From: Bacillus sp. ISL-37
Lineage (GTDB): Bacteria > Bacillota > Bacilli > Bacillales > Cytobacillaceae
DNA: 48,700 bases
Reading direction: 5' to 3'
NCBI RefSeq assembly: GCF_018613315.1
Contig: NZ_JAGGQL010000053.1
Span: forward strand, 1 to 48,700
Position 1 is the stretch's first letter; each line of letters starts with the position of its first letter. The notes beneath the pieces were generated by a model, which worked only from the letters and a program-made list of their open reading frames with translations, did not search any database and was not told the DNA's origin. Of the stretch, positions 24,503 to 33,653 are shown piece by piece. The position numbers and the translations under genes are program-made.

Positions 24503-24545
24503 ATTATAATAGATAAATTAAACAGACTAAGTGATGCAAATCACA
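24503..24545 (-). promoter_or_regulatory. Fnr/CRP-type activator site and -10 of hmp
   Basis: On the minus strand TGTGATTTGCATCACT (24545-24530) matches the Fnr consensus TGTGA-n6-TCACA at 9 of 10 positions. TATAAT lies at 24508-24503. With the start site about 6-7 nt further on, the box is centred near -41, the class II activation position. No good -35 is present, as expected for an activator-dependent promoter. Confidence 0.75.
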
Positions 24546-24680
24546 CTATCGTAAAATAGGGCTTTCGAATTACAGTTTCGAAGGAAATTTGCTTCCTACC
24601 AAACGAATTTTTTATTTAAAATACTCCTTACTAGGAAATCTGACTATTTAGACCGACTGCAGCCTTACGAAAAATGTTCG

Positions 24681-24760
24681 AGAATAATTTTTTTTAGCGA
24701 GATTTTCATTTTTATAGCGAAAATTCTATTTATATAGCGGCTTTTTCATTTTTATAGCGA
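24681..24760. repeat. Four-unit AT-rich repeat, 20-bp period
   Basis: The words TTAGCGA, TATAGCGA, TATAGCGG and TATAGCGA end at 24700, 24720, 24740 and 24760, exactly 20 bp apart, in units resembling ATTTTCATTTTTATAGCGA. It lies past the menC terminator. Confidence 0.8.
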
Positions 24761-24798
24761 ATTGGAAATTACGGTTGATTTTTTCCAGTTAAAAAAAG

Positions 24799-24822
24799 GA
24801 AGCACTGCCTAAGCAGTGCTTC
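24799..24822 (-). terminator. Terminator of the men operon
   Basis: GAAGCACTGC, loop CTAA and GCAGTGCTTC form a perfect 10-bp stem followed on the minus strand by TTTTTTT, after menC. Confidence 0.92.
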
Positions 24823-24827
24823 TCCAC

Positions 24828-25940
24828 CTAAAATTTAAAACGTTCTTCAAAAACAGTCACTTCCTTCAACCGTTTCCTGTTCAGTTCAAAGCCAATGCCC
24901 GGCTTCTCAGGCACCTTGATCATTCCGTTTTCCACTTTGATTTCTGGCTGAATGATATCCTGCTCCCAATAGCGGTCAGAGCCGGATATATCGCCTGGTA
25001 TCGTGAATCCTGGAAGCGATGCGAGAGCGATATTGTGCGCTCTGGAAATGCCAAACTCAATCATCCCGCCTGCCCAGACCGGAATCCCTTTAGAGACACA
25101 ATAGTCGTGGATTCGTTTTGCTTCTCCAAGTCCGCCAACCCGGCCGATTTTAATATTGATGACCCCACAGCTGCCTAACTCGACTGCTTTCCTTGCATCA
25201 TCAAAAGTAACGATGCTTTCATCGAGGCAGATTGGTGTGTCGATCTGACTCTGCAGCTTGGCATGGTCAACAATGTCGTCAAAACCAAGCGGCTGCTCGA
25301 TCATCAGCAGGCCAAACTCATCCAGTGCTTTTAAGCGGTCAACATCTTCCAAAGAATAAGCCGAGTTGGCATCCGCCATCAGTTGTAAATCAGGAAATTT
25401 TTCACGAATGCCTGATATATATTGATAATCATCTTCAGGACTGATTTTTACCTTAACACGCTTGAAACCCTGCTCAAGATAACCTTCAATTTGTTTCAAT
25501 GCCTCAGGCAAATCTGGATTGCCTACAACGACTCCGGCTGGGATGGCTTCCCTGGTTCCCCCAATCAGCCTAGATAATGGAATGCCCTCTTTTTTCGCCT
25601 GCAAATCCCAAAGTGCTGTCTCGATTGCAGCTTTTGCCATATGGTTTCTGCGCACGGAACTGAACAAGTCGAAAGCTTTGTCAGGATGACTGAAGCCCTT
25701 CCTTTTTAAAAGAGGGATGAGAAAATCTTTGAGCGTATGGTATGAGGTCTGAACCGTTTCCTCGGTATACCATGGAGACGAAAAAGCAACACCTTCGCCA
25801 TAACCGATCAAACCATTGCGATCTTCAACCTCAACGATAATCGCTTCTCTCTCTGTCACTGAACCCAAATGGGTGGTGAAAGGGTTTTTCAATGGCATTT
25901 TAATAATTGATAAGTTAACAGCTTTAATGTCCAATGCCAT
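24828..25940 (-). CDS. menC: o-Succinylbenzoate synthase
   Basis: Enolase-superfamily enzyme of 370 residues that dehydrates SHCHC to o-succinylbenzoate in menaquinone synthesis. The catalytic Lys pair is seen in KRVKVKISPE (second Lys of KxK, near 163); metal-binding acids lie in LMADANSAY (Asp), MIEQPL (Glu) and LDESI (Asp), and the second acid/base Lys in GVINIKIGRVGG. It is the last gene of the men operon and overlaps menE by about 17 bp. The ATG at 25940 is used; a GTG directly before it is an alternative. Confidence 0.93.
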   Translation of the reverse strand: MALDIKAVNLSIIKMPLKNPFTTHLGSVTEREAIIVEVEDRNGLIGYGEGVAFSSPWYTEETVQTSYHTLKDFLIPLLKRKGFSHPDKAFDLFSSVRRNHMAKAAIETALWDLQAKKEGIPLSRLIGGTREAIPAGVVVGNPDLPEALKQIEGYLEQGFKRVKVKISPEDDYQYISGIREKFPDLQLMADANSAYSLEDVDRLKALDEFGLLMIEQPLGFDDIVDHAKLQSQIDTPICLDESIVTFDDARKAVELGSCGVINIKIGRVGGLGEAKRIHDYCVSKGIPVWAGGMIEFGISRAHNIALASLPGFTIPGDISGSDRYWEQDIIQPEIKVENGMIKVPEKPGIGFELNRKRLKEVTVFEERFKF

Positions 25941-27414
25941 CACCCTTTGCTTCCAGCCACTCGCGGAGCGTTCGCCTTAATAATTTCTTCGCGGCATTCC
26001 TTGGCAGACTCTCTACAAAGTAGAATTTTTTCGGAAGTTTGTATTTTGCAAGTTTCTCCTCACAAAGAGCCAGCAATGAATCTTCAGAAATATCTGTATC
26101 GCTTTTCACAATAAAAGCGACAGGCACTTGTTGCCACTTTTCATCTGGGGCCCCGATCACTCCAGCGTCGGAAACTCCGGGATGTGAAAGCAGTACGCCT
26201 TCAATTTCGGCAGGATAGATGTTTTCTCCCCCTGAAATGATTAAATCTGAGCGGCGATCAAGGACGAAAAGGAAGCCTTCACTGTCCAAATAGCCGATAT
26301 CACCTGTGTGAAGCCATTTTTCCCGGATTTTATCAGCAGTTACATCTGGTCGATTCAAATAGCCAATCGTCACATTTGGACCTTTGACCAGGATCTCTCC
26401 CTCAACTCCCTGTGGAACATCTTTCCCAACTGAATTGACAATCCGGATCTGATTAGGAAATAAAGCTTTTCCGGCAGAACCGAGGCGTTGAATGCTGTAC
26501 TCCGGAGATAAGGTTGCAAATTGTGACGAAGTTTCCGTCATTCCATATGTCTGGAATACAGGAATATCTTTATCAATGCAGGATTCCAATAAAGGCAGTG
26601 GAGCAGGCCCGCCTCCTAGCAGCATGCAACGGAAGGAGACCGGCAGTTTTTCTGAGCCAAGCTCCGTCACGACTCTCCTCAACATAGTACTGACCACCGA
26701 TATCACTGTAACTTGATATTTTCGAATATCCTCAATTACCTTTTTTTCTTCAAAAGAAGAATGCAAAACAACTGGCATCCCATATATTTGGCTCCTCATT
26801 AAAATTGAGTATCCGCTGATATGAAAGATTGGCACAGTGCAAAGCCACTTATCGTGTTGATGCAAACCGAGATTGAGGGCAGATGCATTGGCGCTCCACC
26901 AATGGTTGCCATATGTTTGCATGACACCCTTCGGATTGCCGGTCGTGCCTGATGTATACATGATCGTCGTGACATCGTCCAAATTGAACTCTTCAAGAAT
27001 AGAGGCAGTCTTTTCCTGCACCTGGCTCCATTCATCTGTACTGATTTTTCTTATCTTAGGGTTAACCTCTGACACTTTGTCTTCAAATCGATTCTCATAT
27101 ACAAGTACTTTCGCATCACTATCACCAAGCTGCCATGACAGCTCTTCGGATGTAAGGCGATTGTTCAAAATAACCGTCCTAATTCCAGCCATTTGGAAGG
27201 CATATAAAATAAACACAGATTCCGCCTGATTCGAAAACAGCACCGCCGCTGTTTCACCTTTATGCATACCGAGTGCGCCAAGCTTCGCTACATAGGATTT
27301 TGCCTTTTCAAAAACTTGTTTAAACGTATATGTATTCCCTTCGAAAATCAGTGCTTCGCGGTCAGGAGACAGATCTGCCCGCTTTTTCAGCCAGTTTGGC
27401 ATGGTTTCAGTCAT
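25924..27414 (-). CDS. menE: o-Succinylbenzoate-CoA ligase
   Basis: Acyl-adenylate-forming (ANL) enzyme of 496 residues that activates o-succinylbenzoate to its CoA ester. The P-loop-like motif TIMYTSGTTGNPKGV is near residue 155, the A5-type YGMTE near 290, and the hinge/A8 region HTGDIGYLDSEGF and DRRSDLI near 385-400; the C-terminal Lys in NAAKKLLRR is the catalytic adenylation lysine. The frame extends to 27465, but AGAGGTG about 6 nt before the ATG at 27414 fixes the start. A hairpin with a short T run separates it from menB. Confidence 0.94.
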   Translation of the reverse strand: MTETMPNWLKKRADLSPDREALIFEGNTYTFKQVFEKAKSYVAKLGALGMHKGETAAVLFSNQAESVFILYAFQMAGIRTVILNNRLTSEELSWQLGDSDAKVLVYENRFEDKVSEVNPKIRKISTDEWSQVQEKTASILEEFNLDDVTTIMYTSGTTGNPKGVMQTYGNHWWSANASALNLGLHQHDKWLCTVPIFHISGYSILMRSQIYGMPVVLHSSFEEKKVIEDIRKYQVTVISVVSTMLRRVVTELGSEKLPVSFRCMLLGGGPAPLPLLESCIDKDIPVFQTYGMTETSSQFATLSPEYSIQRLGSAGKALFPNQIRIVNSVGKDVPQGVEGEILVKGPNVTIGYLNRPDVTADKIREKWLHTGDIGYLDSEGFLFVLDRRSDLIISGGENIYPAEIEGVLLSHPGVSDAGVIGAPDEKWQQVPVAFIVKSDTDISEDSLLALCEEKLAKYKLPKKFYFVESLPRNAAKKLLRRTLREWLEAKGDGIGH

Positions 27415-27442
27415 GGATGTCACCTCTTCTCTACATACTAAA

Positions 27443-27470
27443 ACAGCTTGATGGAAGTCCATCAAGCTGT
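27443..27470 (-). terminator. Intra-operon hairpin between menB and menE
   Basis: ACAGCTTGATGGA and TCCATCAAGCTGT are a perfect 13-bp inverted repeat; on the minus strand TTTTAG follows. It lies 15 bp past the menB stop codon and before the menE start, so it may partly terminate transcription or stabilise the upstream mRNA. Confidence 0.75.
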
Positions 27471-27485
27471 CTGGAAACTATAAAA

Positions 27486-28304
27486 TCAAGGGAATCTTGG
27501 GAACTGGCCGAAGTCAGGCTTGCGCTTTTCTTTGAACGCGTCGCGGCCTTCTTTCGCTTCTTCTGTTGTGTAGTAAAGCAATGTTGCGTCCCCAGCCATT
27601 TGCTGAAGTCCAGCAAGTCCATCAGTGTCTGCATTCATGGCAGCTTTCAAGAAACGAAGTGCTGTTGGGCTCTTCTCAAGGATTTCCTCACACCACTTGA
27701 GTGTTTCTTCTTCAACCTGGTCAAGAGGTACAACTGTATTGACAAGCCCCATGTCCAGAGCTTCCTGGGCATTGTACTGGCGGCACAGGAACCAGATTTC
27801 GCGAGCCTTTTTGTGGCCAACGATTCTAGCAAGGTAGCCTGAACCATAACCAGCATCAAAGCTTCCTACTTTTGGTCCAGTCTGGCCGAAGATAGCATTA
27901 TCTGCTGCAATTGTCAGGTCACATACAACATGAAGTACATGTCCCCCACCGATTGCGTACCCTTTAACCTGAGCGATTACAGGCTTAGGAATCACACGGA
28001 TTAAACGCTGAAGATCAAGGACATTCAAGCGAGGAATTTGGTCTTCACCAACGTATCCGCCATGTCCGCGCACTCTCTGGTCTCCACCGGAGCAAAATGC
28101 ATCATCTCCAGCACCAGTCAGGACGATTACGCCAACACTTGAATCATCGCGTGCATAAGCAAATGCATCGATCAATTCCATAACCGTTTTAGGACGGAAA
28201 GCATTGCGCACTTCCGGGCGGTTAATGGTAATTCTGGCAATGCCATTATATGTTTCATACAGAATATCTTCATACTTGCGTTCTGAAACCCATTCAACTG
28301 TCAT
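27486..28304 (-). CDS. menB: 1,4-Dihydroxy-2-naphthoyl-CoA synthase
   Basis: Crotonase-fold enzyme of 272 residues that closes the naphthoquinone ring in menaquinone synthesis. Oxyanion-hole motif [10 protein letters not shown] (near residue 83) and the [11 protein letters not shown] segment (near 130) are typical, as are [15 protein letters not shown] (bicarbonate/aspartate site region) and the conserved C-terminal [16 protein letters not shown]. Full length. The next gene, menE, follows after the hairpin. AGGAGGTTGTC lies about 8 nt before the ATG. Confidence 0.96.
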   Translation of the reverse strand: MTVEWVSERKYEDILYETYNGIARITINRPEVRNAFRPKTVMELIDAFAYARDDSSVGVIVLTGAGDDAFCSGGDQRVRGHGGYVGEDQIPRLNVLDLQRLIRVIPKPVIAQVKGYAIGGGHVLHVVCDLTIAADNAIFGQTGPKVGSFDAGYGSGYLARIVGHKKAREIWFLCRQYNAQEALDMGLVNTVVPLDQVEEETLKWCEEILEKSPTALRFLKAAMNADTDGLAGLQQMAGDATLLYYTTEEAKEGRDAFKEKRKPDFGQFPRFP

Positions 28305-28319
28305 TTAGACAACCTCCTA

Positions 28320-29129
28320 TTATGTATTCGACAAAAACTCACTTACTATTGTACCAAATTTTTCACGTTCTTCCACATGAATTGCATGGCCGCAGCCATT
28401 TATCGTCAAATGTGTCGGATTTGGGAGCCTGGAAGCCATGTCTTTCGCTATTGTACAGAACTTTTCATCAAGCTCTCCAGTAATAAGAAGTGTCCCAAAA
28501 TCAAAATCCTTCAGCTTGTCCCACCATGATGGCTGGGCACCTGTCCCCATTCCCCTCAGGCTGTTAGACAATCCGACGGGATCATTCCTCAGCCTTTGAC
28601 TTCTTATTTGTTCCCTTACTTCTGCCGGAAGATTCAACTGTGACTGAAAAAGCGGGATCGATTCCCAAAAATCAATGAATCTCTCAAGGCCTTCATTCTC
28701 GATTCTATCTGCCAGCTTGTGATCCTGTTGGATTCTCGCTTCACGATCTTCAGGATTGACCAAACCTGGTGTCGTGCTTTCTAGCAGCAGCTTCCTGATT
28801 CTTTCTGGATACATACTTGCAAATGTGATCGCTGTTCGGCCGCCCATAGAATACCCAAGCATATCGGCTTTTTCAATCCCCAGCTCGTCTAAAAGCACTT
28901 TCAGGTCATTTGCGGCCTTCTTAATATCATATCGCGCCATATCGCCTGGCGATTCAGTCTCACCGTGGCCAATAAGGTCCACCATCATCAGCGTTGAATG
29001 ATTCCCCCATATAGGACAAAACGGCTTCCAAGTAGAAGCCGCCCCTGTAAAACCATGAAGCAGCACAAGAGGGAAACCATCTCCGCACTGCTCGACATTA
29101 TATCGCACGCCATTGATCATGGTCTTCAT
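28320..29129 (-). CDS. menH: SHCHC synthase
   Basis: Alpha/beta-hydrolase-fold lyase of 269 residues that removes pyruvate from SEPHCHC to give SHCHC. LLHGFTGAASTW is the oxyanion loop, GYSMGGRTAI holds the nucleophile Ser (near 96), and the His base is in NGCGHAIHVEE (near 248). The ATG overlaps the menD stop codon as ATGA, a classic coupling junction. In B. subtilis the same gene was called ytxM. Position between menD and menB is standard. Confidence 0.92.
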   Translation of the reverse strand: MKTMINGVRYNVEQCGDGFPLVLLHGFTGAASTWKPFCPIWGNHSTLMMVDLIGHGETESPGDMARYDIKKAANDLKVLLDELGIEKADMLGYSMGGRTAITFASMYPERIRKLLLESTTPGLVNPEDREARIQQDHKLADRIENEGLERFIDFWESIPLFQSQLNLPAEVREQIRSQRLRNDPVGLSNSLRGMGTGAQPSWWDKLKDFDFGTLLITGELDEKFCTIAKDMASRLPNPTHLTINGCGHAIHVEEREKFGTIVSEFLSNT

Positions 29130-30877
29130 TTTGTGTCACCTTTTAGCATTGCAGTTATTTCCCGGGAAACAGAATTCCACAAATCTCGATGTTCCTTCAG
29201 GTTGGAATCCCTTGTAGTCCTGATTTCCATCACTTTTAAGCCTCCAACCTCTTGATTTTTGGCAAAAGTATCTGAAAAATGCTCCCAATCTTGGATTAAA
29301 TCATATTTCCCGTTGTACATTTCGACAACATGGCTGAAATCCAGATCCAAAGGTGTACCGAAAAGCTTTTCAAAATGCTTTGGTTCCTTTGCCTGAGGCA
29401 GGAACGAGAAGATTCCGCCGCCATTATTGTTGATCATCAAAATATTGATATCGATAGTATATAATTTTGAAGCCAATAAACCGTTCAGATCATGATAGAA
29501 TGTCAAATCGCCCAATACAAGGTAGCATGGCTGCGATACACTGGCTACTCCAAGTGCGGTAGAAACGATACCGTCTATACCGTTTGCTCCTCTGTTTGCC
29601 ATTACTTTGATATTCTTTTTATTTAATAGGAAGAACGAATCAAGATCCCTGATTGGCATGCTGTTGCCGACAAACAATGTCGATCCATCCGGAAGCATTT
29701 CAGCAAGCTGCTGGAATAGCTTACCTTCACTTAAATCCTCAACTTCAGAAATAGCAGATAACTGTTCTTTTGCCAGTTCATTGACGGCGAGCCATTTGTT
29801 CAGATAGTCAGGATTGCCTGATGGTGCAGCAACCTCACCAACTTTTTTACAGAACAAAGCTTCATCACAATATAGCATTTCAGAAGCTGACATCGTAGGT
29901 TCACGCCAGCCGGCGCCGCTGTCGACAACGAATTGTCGGGCAGTCCGGTTTTCTTTTATAAAAATAGTCAGAGCTTTTGAGATTGGCATTGCTCCAAACC
30001 GTATGATGACTTCCGGCTTCAATGCTTCTTTCGCATCTTCATTCCTTAAAAATGCATCATATGCATCAATGATGTGATGGCCATCATGTTCTCCGCTCCG
30101 TAATTGTGACAGTGGATCAGCGATGATTGGGAATTGTAATTTACCAGCAAGGGCAATGACTTCATCTGTAAATTCACTATTGTCGAGCTGTCCGCAGACA
30201 ATAATGCCTTTTGTATATGAAGCGATATCCTCCCTGATTGCTGCAAACGTTTGATCAGATAAACTGAGGTGACCTGTCTCGATTTCCACATACCCGCCAA
30301 CGCGCTCAGGAAGCTCGAACATGTTTTCATCCATAATCGGAATCAACGGTTCCCTGAACGGGAAGTTCAAATGGACCGGTCCCTGCGGATAGCTTGATGC
30401 GGTAGCCGCTGCCCTGCCACAAACTGTCCGGGCATAGCGGATCATATCCTCCGTTTTTTCCGGCGGTGCCATTTCGACAAACCATTTTACATTTTTTCCA
30501 TAAAGATGAATTTGATCAATCGCCTGAGGCGCACCGACATCACGTAATTCATGCGGACGGTCTGCTGTCAGGACAATCAATGGAACCCTTGAAATACTGG
30601 CTTCAATCACCGCTGGATAATAGTTCGCCGCAGCAGTACCTGATGTACATAGCAAAGCAACAGGCTTTTGAGTGGCCTTTGCAATCCCAAGCGCGAAAAA
30701 GGATGCAGATCGCTCATCAACCTGGATATGGATGCGCAAGTCCGGGTGTTCAGCCATAACCAGTGCCATTGGCGTTGACCTAGAGCCTGGACTGATGACT
30801 ACATCCCTTACACCTGTTTTGGATAATTCCGCAACGAATGCTGCAATATATGCTGTTAAACCTTCCTGGTGGCTCAT
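29126..30877 (-). CDS. menD: SEPHCHC synthase (MenD)
   Basis: Thiamine-diphosphate enzyme of 583 residues that joins 2-oxoglutarate and isochorismate. The N-terminal Pyr domain has the VISPGSRSTPMAL signature (near 23) and the conserved Glu in QVDERSASFFALG (near 55). The C-terminal PP domain has the ThDP/Mg motif GDLTFYHDLNGLL ending NNNGGGIF (about 440-475). Start overlaps the menF stop codon by 4 bp. Cytosolic. Confidence 0.96.
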   Translation of the reverse strand: MSHQEGLTAYIAAFVAELSKTGVRDVVISPGSRSTPMALVMAEHPDLRIHIQVDERSASFFALGIAKATQKPVALLCTSGTAAANYYPAVIEASISRVPLIVLTADRPHELRDVGAPQAIDQIHLYGKNVKWFVEMAPPEKTEDMIRYARTVCGRAAATASSYPQGPVHLNFPFREPLIPIMDENMFELPERVGGYVEIETGHLSLSDQTFAAIREDIASYTKGIIVCGQLDNSEFTDEVIALAGKLQFPIIADPLSQLRSGEHDGHHIIDAYDAFLRNEDAKEALKPEVIIRFGAMPISKALTIFIKENRTARQFVVDSGAGWREPTMSASEMLYCDEALFCKKVGEVAAPSGNPDYLNKWLAVNELAKEQLSAISEVEDLSEGKLFQQLAEMLPDGSTLFVGNSMPIRDLDSFFLLNKKNIKVMANRGANGIDGIVSTALGVASVSQPCYLVLGDLTFYHDLNGLLASKLYTIDINILMINNNGGGIFSFLPQAKEPKHFEKLFGTPLDLDFSHVVEMYNGKYDLIQDWEHFSDTFAKNQEVGGLKVMEIRTTRDSNLKEHRDLWNSVSREITAMLKGDTK

Positions 30878-32280
30878 GTGATCTTTCCTCCAAGTGCTGT
30901 AAGCATCGGCCTGAACTTGATGCTAGTCTCTTTATATTCACTTTCGGCATTTGAATCTGCCACAATGCCGCAGCCGGCAAATAGCGAAGCCTCATTTCCC
31001 TGAATGAGTCCTGAGCGGATTGCTACTGCAAATTCACCATTTCCCTGATAATCCATCCAGCCAACAGGAGCTGCATAAAGGCCTCTATCAAGTTGTTCAA
31101 TTTCCCTGATTTTCACGATGGCTGCCTGTTTCGGCAATCCGCCAAGTGCTGGAGTCGGGTGAAGTCTGTTTACTAAATGAAGAAGAGATGTACCTTCCCG
31201 GTTCTTTCCGATTACTGGTGTATACAAATGCTGTATATATTTCATTTTCATTAGTACAGGCTGTTCAGGAAGAAGCACCTCATCACAGGTCTCTTCCATC
31301 GCTCCCTTAATCATATCCACTACATATTGATGCTCGATTAAGTTTTTCTCATCTGTTAAAAGTTCTTCGCCGAGATTCCTATCTTCTTCAGGAGTGCTGC
31401 CCCTGGCAATTGAACCGGCCAGGCAGGCTGAAAACAGGCTTGCTCCATCCTTCTTGACCAACCGTTCAGGAGAAGCTCCGATAAAGCAATCACCATTTGA
31501 TTCGAAGGCAAATGTAAAGCTTTTTTGCTGATTCTCAAGTAGATTCGCCAGAACACTTTCTGACTGGACTTCATCTGTAAAGTGAAGACGCAACTCCCTC
31601 GCAAGCACGACTTTCTTCAGTTCGCTATTTTCAAAACCGGCTACAACATCAGTTACTGTCTGCTTCCATGCCTCAGGATCAATTTCAATAATATCCTTAA
31701 GATCAAGCCTGGCTATCACTGGTTTCTGTCCAGCCTTCGAAAGAACCTCTTCCCTCTCCCTTGTGACTTTATCAAATAGTGACATATCGTCGTGCTGGGT
31801 GCAGACTACATTGGTTGTAAAGTACGCCTCTCCCTTGACAATAGTTAGCATATATTTCGGAATGTGGAAAAGAGCTTCCGAAAATTTGGACCATAAGCCT
31901 GTTTTCTTCTTCAGTGGATCAAAGGTAAATCCGCCAAACATAGATGGCCCTGTCCCATTTACATTGTATTTATTAAACACCAGTGCTGTATCCATGAAGC
32001 GCTTCCACTCTTTTTCAACATGAAAAAAGCGGTCAGCTCCCTGATCCGACTGTATTTGTCCGCATATACCCAATCCAGCTAGGAAGTGTTCCCCTTCAGG
32101 ATCCTTCCAGAAAAAGCGTTCTCCAAAAAACTTTTCCCTGCCTGAAGCAAAAAAATAAAAAGGATCTATACGATCTATTTTATGGACCTCGCTGACCAAA
32201 ACCGACTGAAATTGTCCTTTGGCCCGCTCAATCGCATCAAGAATTCCCTGTCTAAGTTCCGTTTCCTGAATGGCAACCAA
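30874..32280 (-). CDS. menF: Menaquinone-specific isochorismate synthase
   Basis: Chorismate-binding enzyme of 468 residues that makes isochorismate, the entry step of menaquinone synthesis. The C-terminal half carries the family blocks: VVLAREL (near 230), FIGASPERLV (near 280), ACLAGSIARG (near 300), LHPTPALGGLPK (near 378) and GWMDYQGNGEFAVAIRS (near 410), with the metal-binding glutamates. First gene of the men operon. Divergent from menA across a 330-bp gap. Confidence 0.94.
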   Translation of the reverse strand: MVAIQETELRQGILDAIERAKGQFQSVLVSEVHKIDRIDPFYFFASGREKFFGERFFWKDPEGEHFLAGLGICGQIQSDQGADRFFHVEKEWKRFMDTALVFNKYNVNGTGPSMFGGFTFDPLKKKTGLWSKFSEALFHIPKYMLTIVKGEAYFTTNVVCTQHDDMSLFDKVTREREEVLSKAGQKPVIARLDLKDIIEIDPEAWKQTVTDVVAGFENSELKKVVLARELRLHFTDEVQSESVLANLLENQQKSFTFAFESNGDCFIGASPERLVKKDGASLFSACLAGSIARGSTPEEDRNLGEELLTDEKNLIEHQYVVDMIKGAMEETCDEVLLPEQPVLMKMKYIQHLYTPVIGKNREGTSLLHLVNRLHPTPALGGLPKQAAIVKIREIEQLDRGLYAAPVGWMDYQGNGEFAVAIRSGLIQGNEASLFAGCGIVADSNAESEYKETSIKFRPMLTALGGKIT

Positions 32281-32469
32281 AAATATCCCCCCAATAACAG
32301 CCTCTCATCTGTTATTACACGTTTTAAAGCTTATTTTAAGATACACCTCATACATCACGATGTCAATAATGGCGGGCTTTCCTCACCTGTTATCATCCTT
32401 ATTATATATTACACGCAAACAGCTGAGACAATCTGGAAAATCCATCCTCATTATACGTGAAAATACTAA

Positions 32470-32498
32470 TTGACAGTGTATATGTGAATATCTACACT
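32470..32498 (+). promoter_or_regulatory. Upstream menA promoter candidate
   Basis: TTGACA (32470-32475), a 17-bp spacer and TACACT (32493-32498). AGTGTA and TACACT also form an inverted repeat across the spacer. Confidence 0.55.
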
Positions 32499-32539
32499 AT
32501 TAATTGTAAGGTAATTTAGCCTAGATATGAAAGGTCTTT

Positions 32540-32568
32540 TTGACAATTTTGGTTCTTTTAGATAAAAT
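32540..32568 (+). promoter_or_regulatory. Main menA promoter candidate
   Basis: TTGACA (32540-32545), a 17-bp spacer and TAAAAT (32563-32568), 11 of 12 consensus positions. The predicted leader is about 36 nt and includes the AAGGGAGAGA ribosome-binding site. Confidence 0.78.
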
Positions 32569-32610
32569 ATAAAGGTTTGATAGATTGATATATAAGGGAG
32601 AGAATTAGTT

Positions 32611-33543
32611 ATGCAACCACAGCTACAGCCTAGTTCTTCACCAGCAGTCAATGGCGCAGACTGGAGAGTCTGGTGGCAGCTTACACGGCCGCACACTTTG
32701 ACTGCCGCATTTGCCCCTGTCCTTTTAGGGACTGCTTTAGCGATAGAATATAGCGGTGGAATCCATTGGGGAATGTTCCTCGCGATGTTAATAGCAAGCC
32801 TGCTAATCCAGGCAGCAACGAATATGTTCAATGAGTATTATGATTTTAAACGTGGACTTGATAATGAAAATTCCGTTGGGATCGGCGGAGCGATCGTCCG
32901 CCATGGCATTAAGCCTAAAACGGTCTTGAATCTGGCGTTTGGCCTTTATGGAATTTCAGTCCTTCTTGGCGTTTATATTTGCATGAGTACCAGCTGGTGG
33001 GTCGCTGCTGTCGGTGTCGTTTCCCTGGCTGCTGGTTATCTTTATACAGGCGGTCCATTGCCGATTGCCTACACTCCTTTCGGGGAGCTTGTCGCAGGAT
33101 TTTTCATGGGCGTGTTGATCATCCTGATTTCCTTCTACATCCAGACTGGCACGGTAACTCCTACTAGTGTACTTGTTTCTTTTCCTAGCTTTTTGCTTGT
33201 CGGCGCGATTTTGCTTGCGAATAATATTCGTGACCTTGATGGCGACAAGGAATTCGGCCGGAAAACACTGGCGATCCTGCTAGGACGAAAAGGTGCCATC
33301 AAGCTGCTCGCGGGTATGTTCATTGTATCCTACGTGTGGGTAATCGGCTTAATCATTGCTGGTGTCGTTTCACCTTGGCTGGCGATTGTCGCTCTTAGCA
33401 TTCCTAAGGCTGTAAAAGCAACAAAAGGCTTCATCGGGAAATCAAATCCGTTACAAATGATGCCGGCCATGGCAGCAACAGCGAAGACAAACACCATTTT
33501 CGGCTTACTTTTATCAGTAGGAATTTTCATCAGTTTAATATAG
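32611..33543 (+). CDS. menA: 1,4-Dihydroxy-2-naphthoate polyprenyltransferase
   Basis: UbiA-family membrane prenyltransferase of 310 residues that attaches the isoprenoid tail to DHNA. The first Asp-rich motif reads NMFNEYYDFKRGLD (near residue 78), the second RDLDGDKEFGRKT (near 208); both bind the diphosphate through Mg. About eight or nine membrane helices. AAGGGAGAGA about 8 nt before the ATG. Single-gene unit, divergent from menF, with its own terminator. Confidence 0.93.
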   Translation: MQPQLQPSSSPAVNGADWRVWWQLTRPHTLTAAFAPVLLGTALAIEYSGGIHWGMFLAMLIASLLIQAATNMFNEYYDFKRGLDNENSVGIGGAIVRHGIKPKTVLNLAFGLYGISVLLGVYICMSTSWWVAAVGVVSLAAGYLYTGGPLPIAYTPFGELVAGFFMGVLIILISFYIQTGTVTPTSVLVSFPSFLLVGAILLANNIRDLDGDKEFGRKTLAILLGRKGAIKLLAGMFIVSYVWVIGLIIAGVVSPWLAIVALSIPKAVKATKGFIGKSNPLQMMPAMAATAKTNTIFGLLLSVGIFISLI

Positions 33544-33554
33544 TTACACTTGAG

Positions 33555-33579
33555 AAGCTTCTGCCTTTGGCGGAAGCTT
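33555..33579 (+). terminator. Terminator of menA
   Basis: AAGCTTCTGCC, loop TTT and GGCGGAAGCTT form an 11-bp stem with one G:U pair, followed by TTTT. Confidence 0.88.
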
Positions 33580-33653
33580 TTTCTATGTTTCTTAAAATCA
33601 CGAGCGGGTATTTAGTACGTATGACCACGAATCAAAACTAAGGATGTGTAAAT

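Larger units (their letters stand above)
24450..24827. other. hmp/menC intergenic region
   Basis: The gap holds the hmp promoter, an AT-rich 20-bp-period repeat and the menC terminator, listed separately. No coding frame is supported. Confidence 0.8.
32281..32610. other. menF/menA divergent intergenic region
   Basis: This 330-bp AT-rich gap must carry the start of the men operon on the minus strand and menA on the plus strand. Two plus-strand sigma-A promoters are readable and are listed separately. I did not find a comparably good minus-strand promoter for menF. Two overlapping open frames (32182-32473) have no ribosome-binding site and are ignored. Confidence 0.6.
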
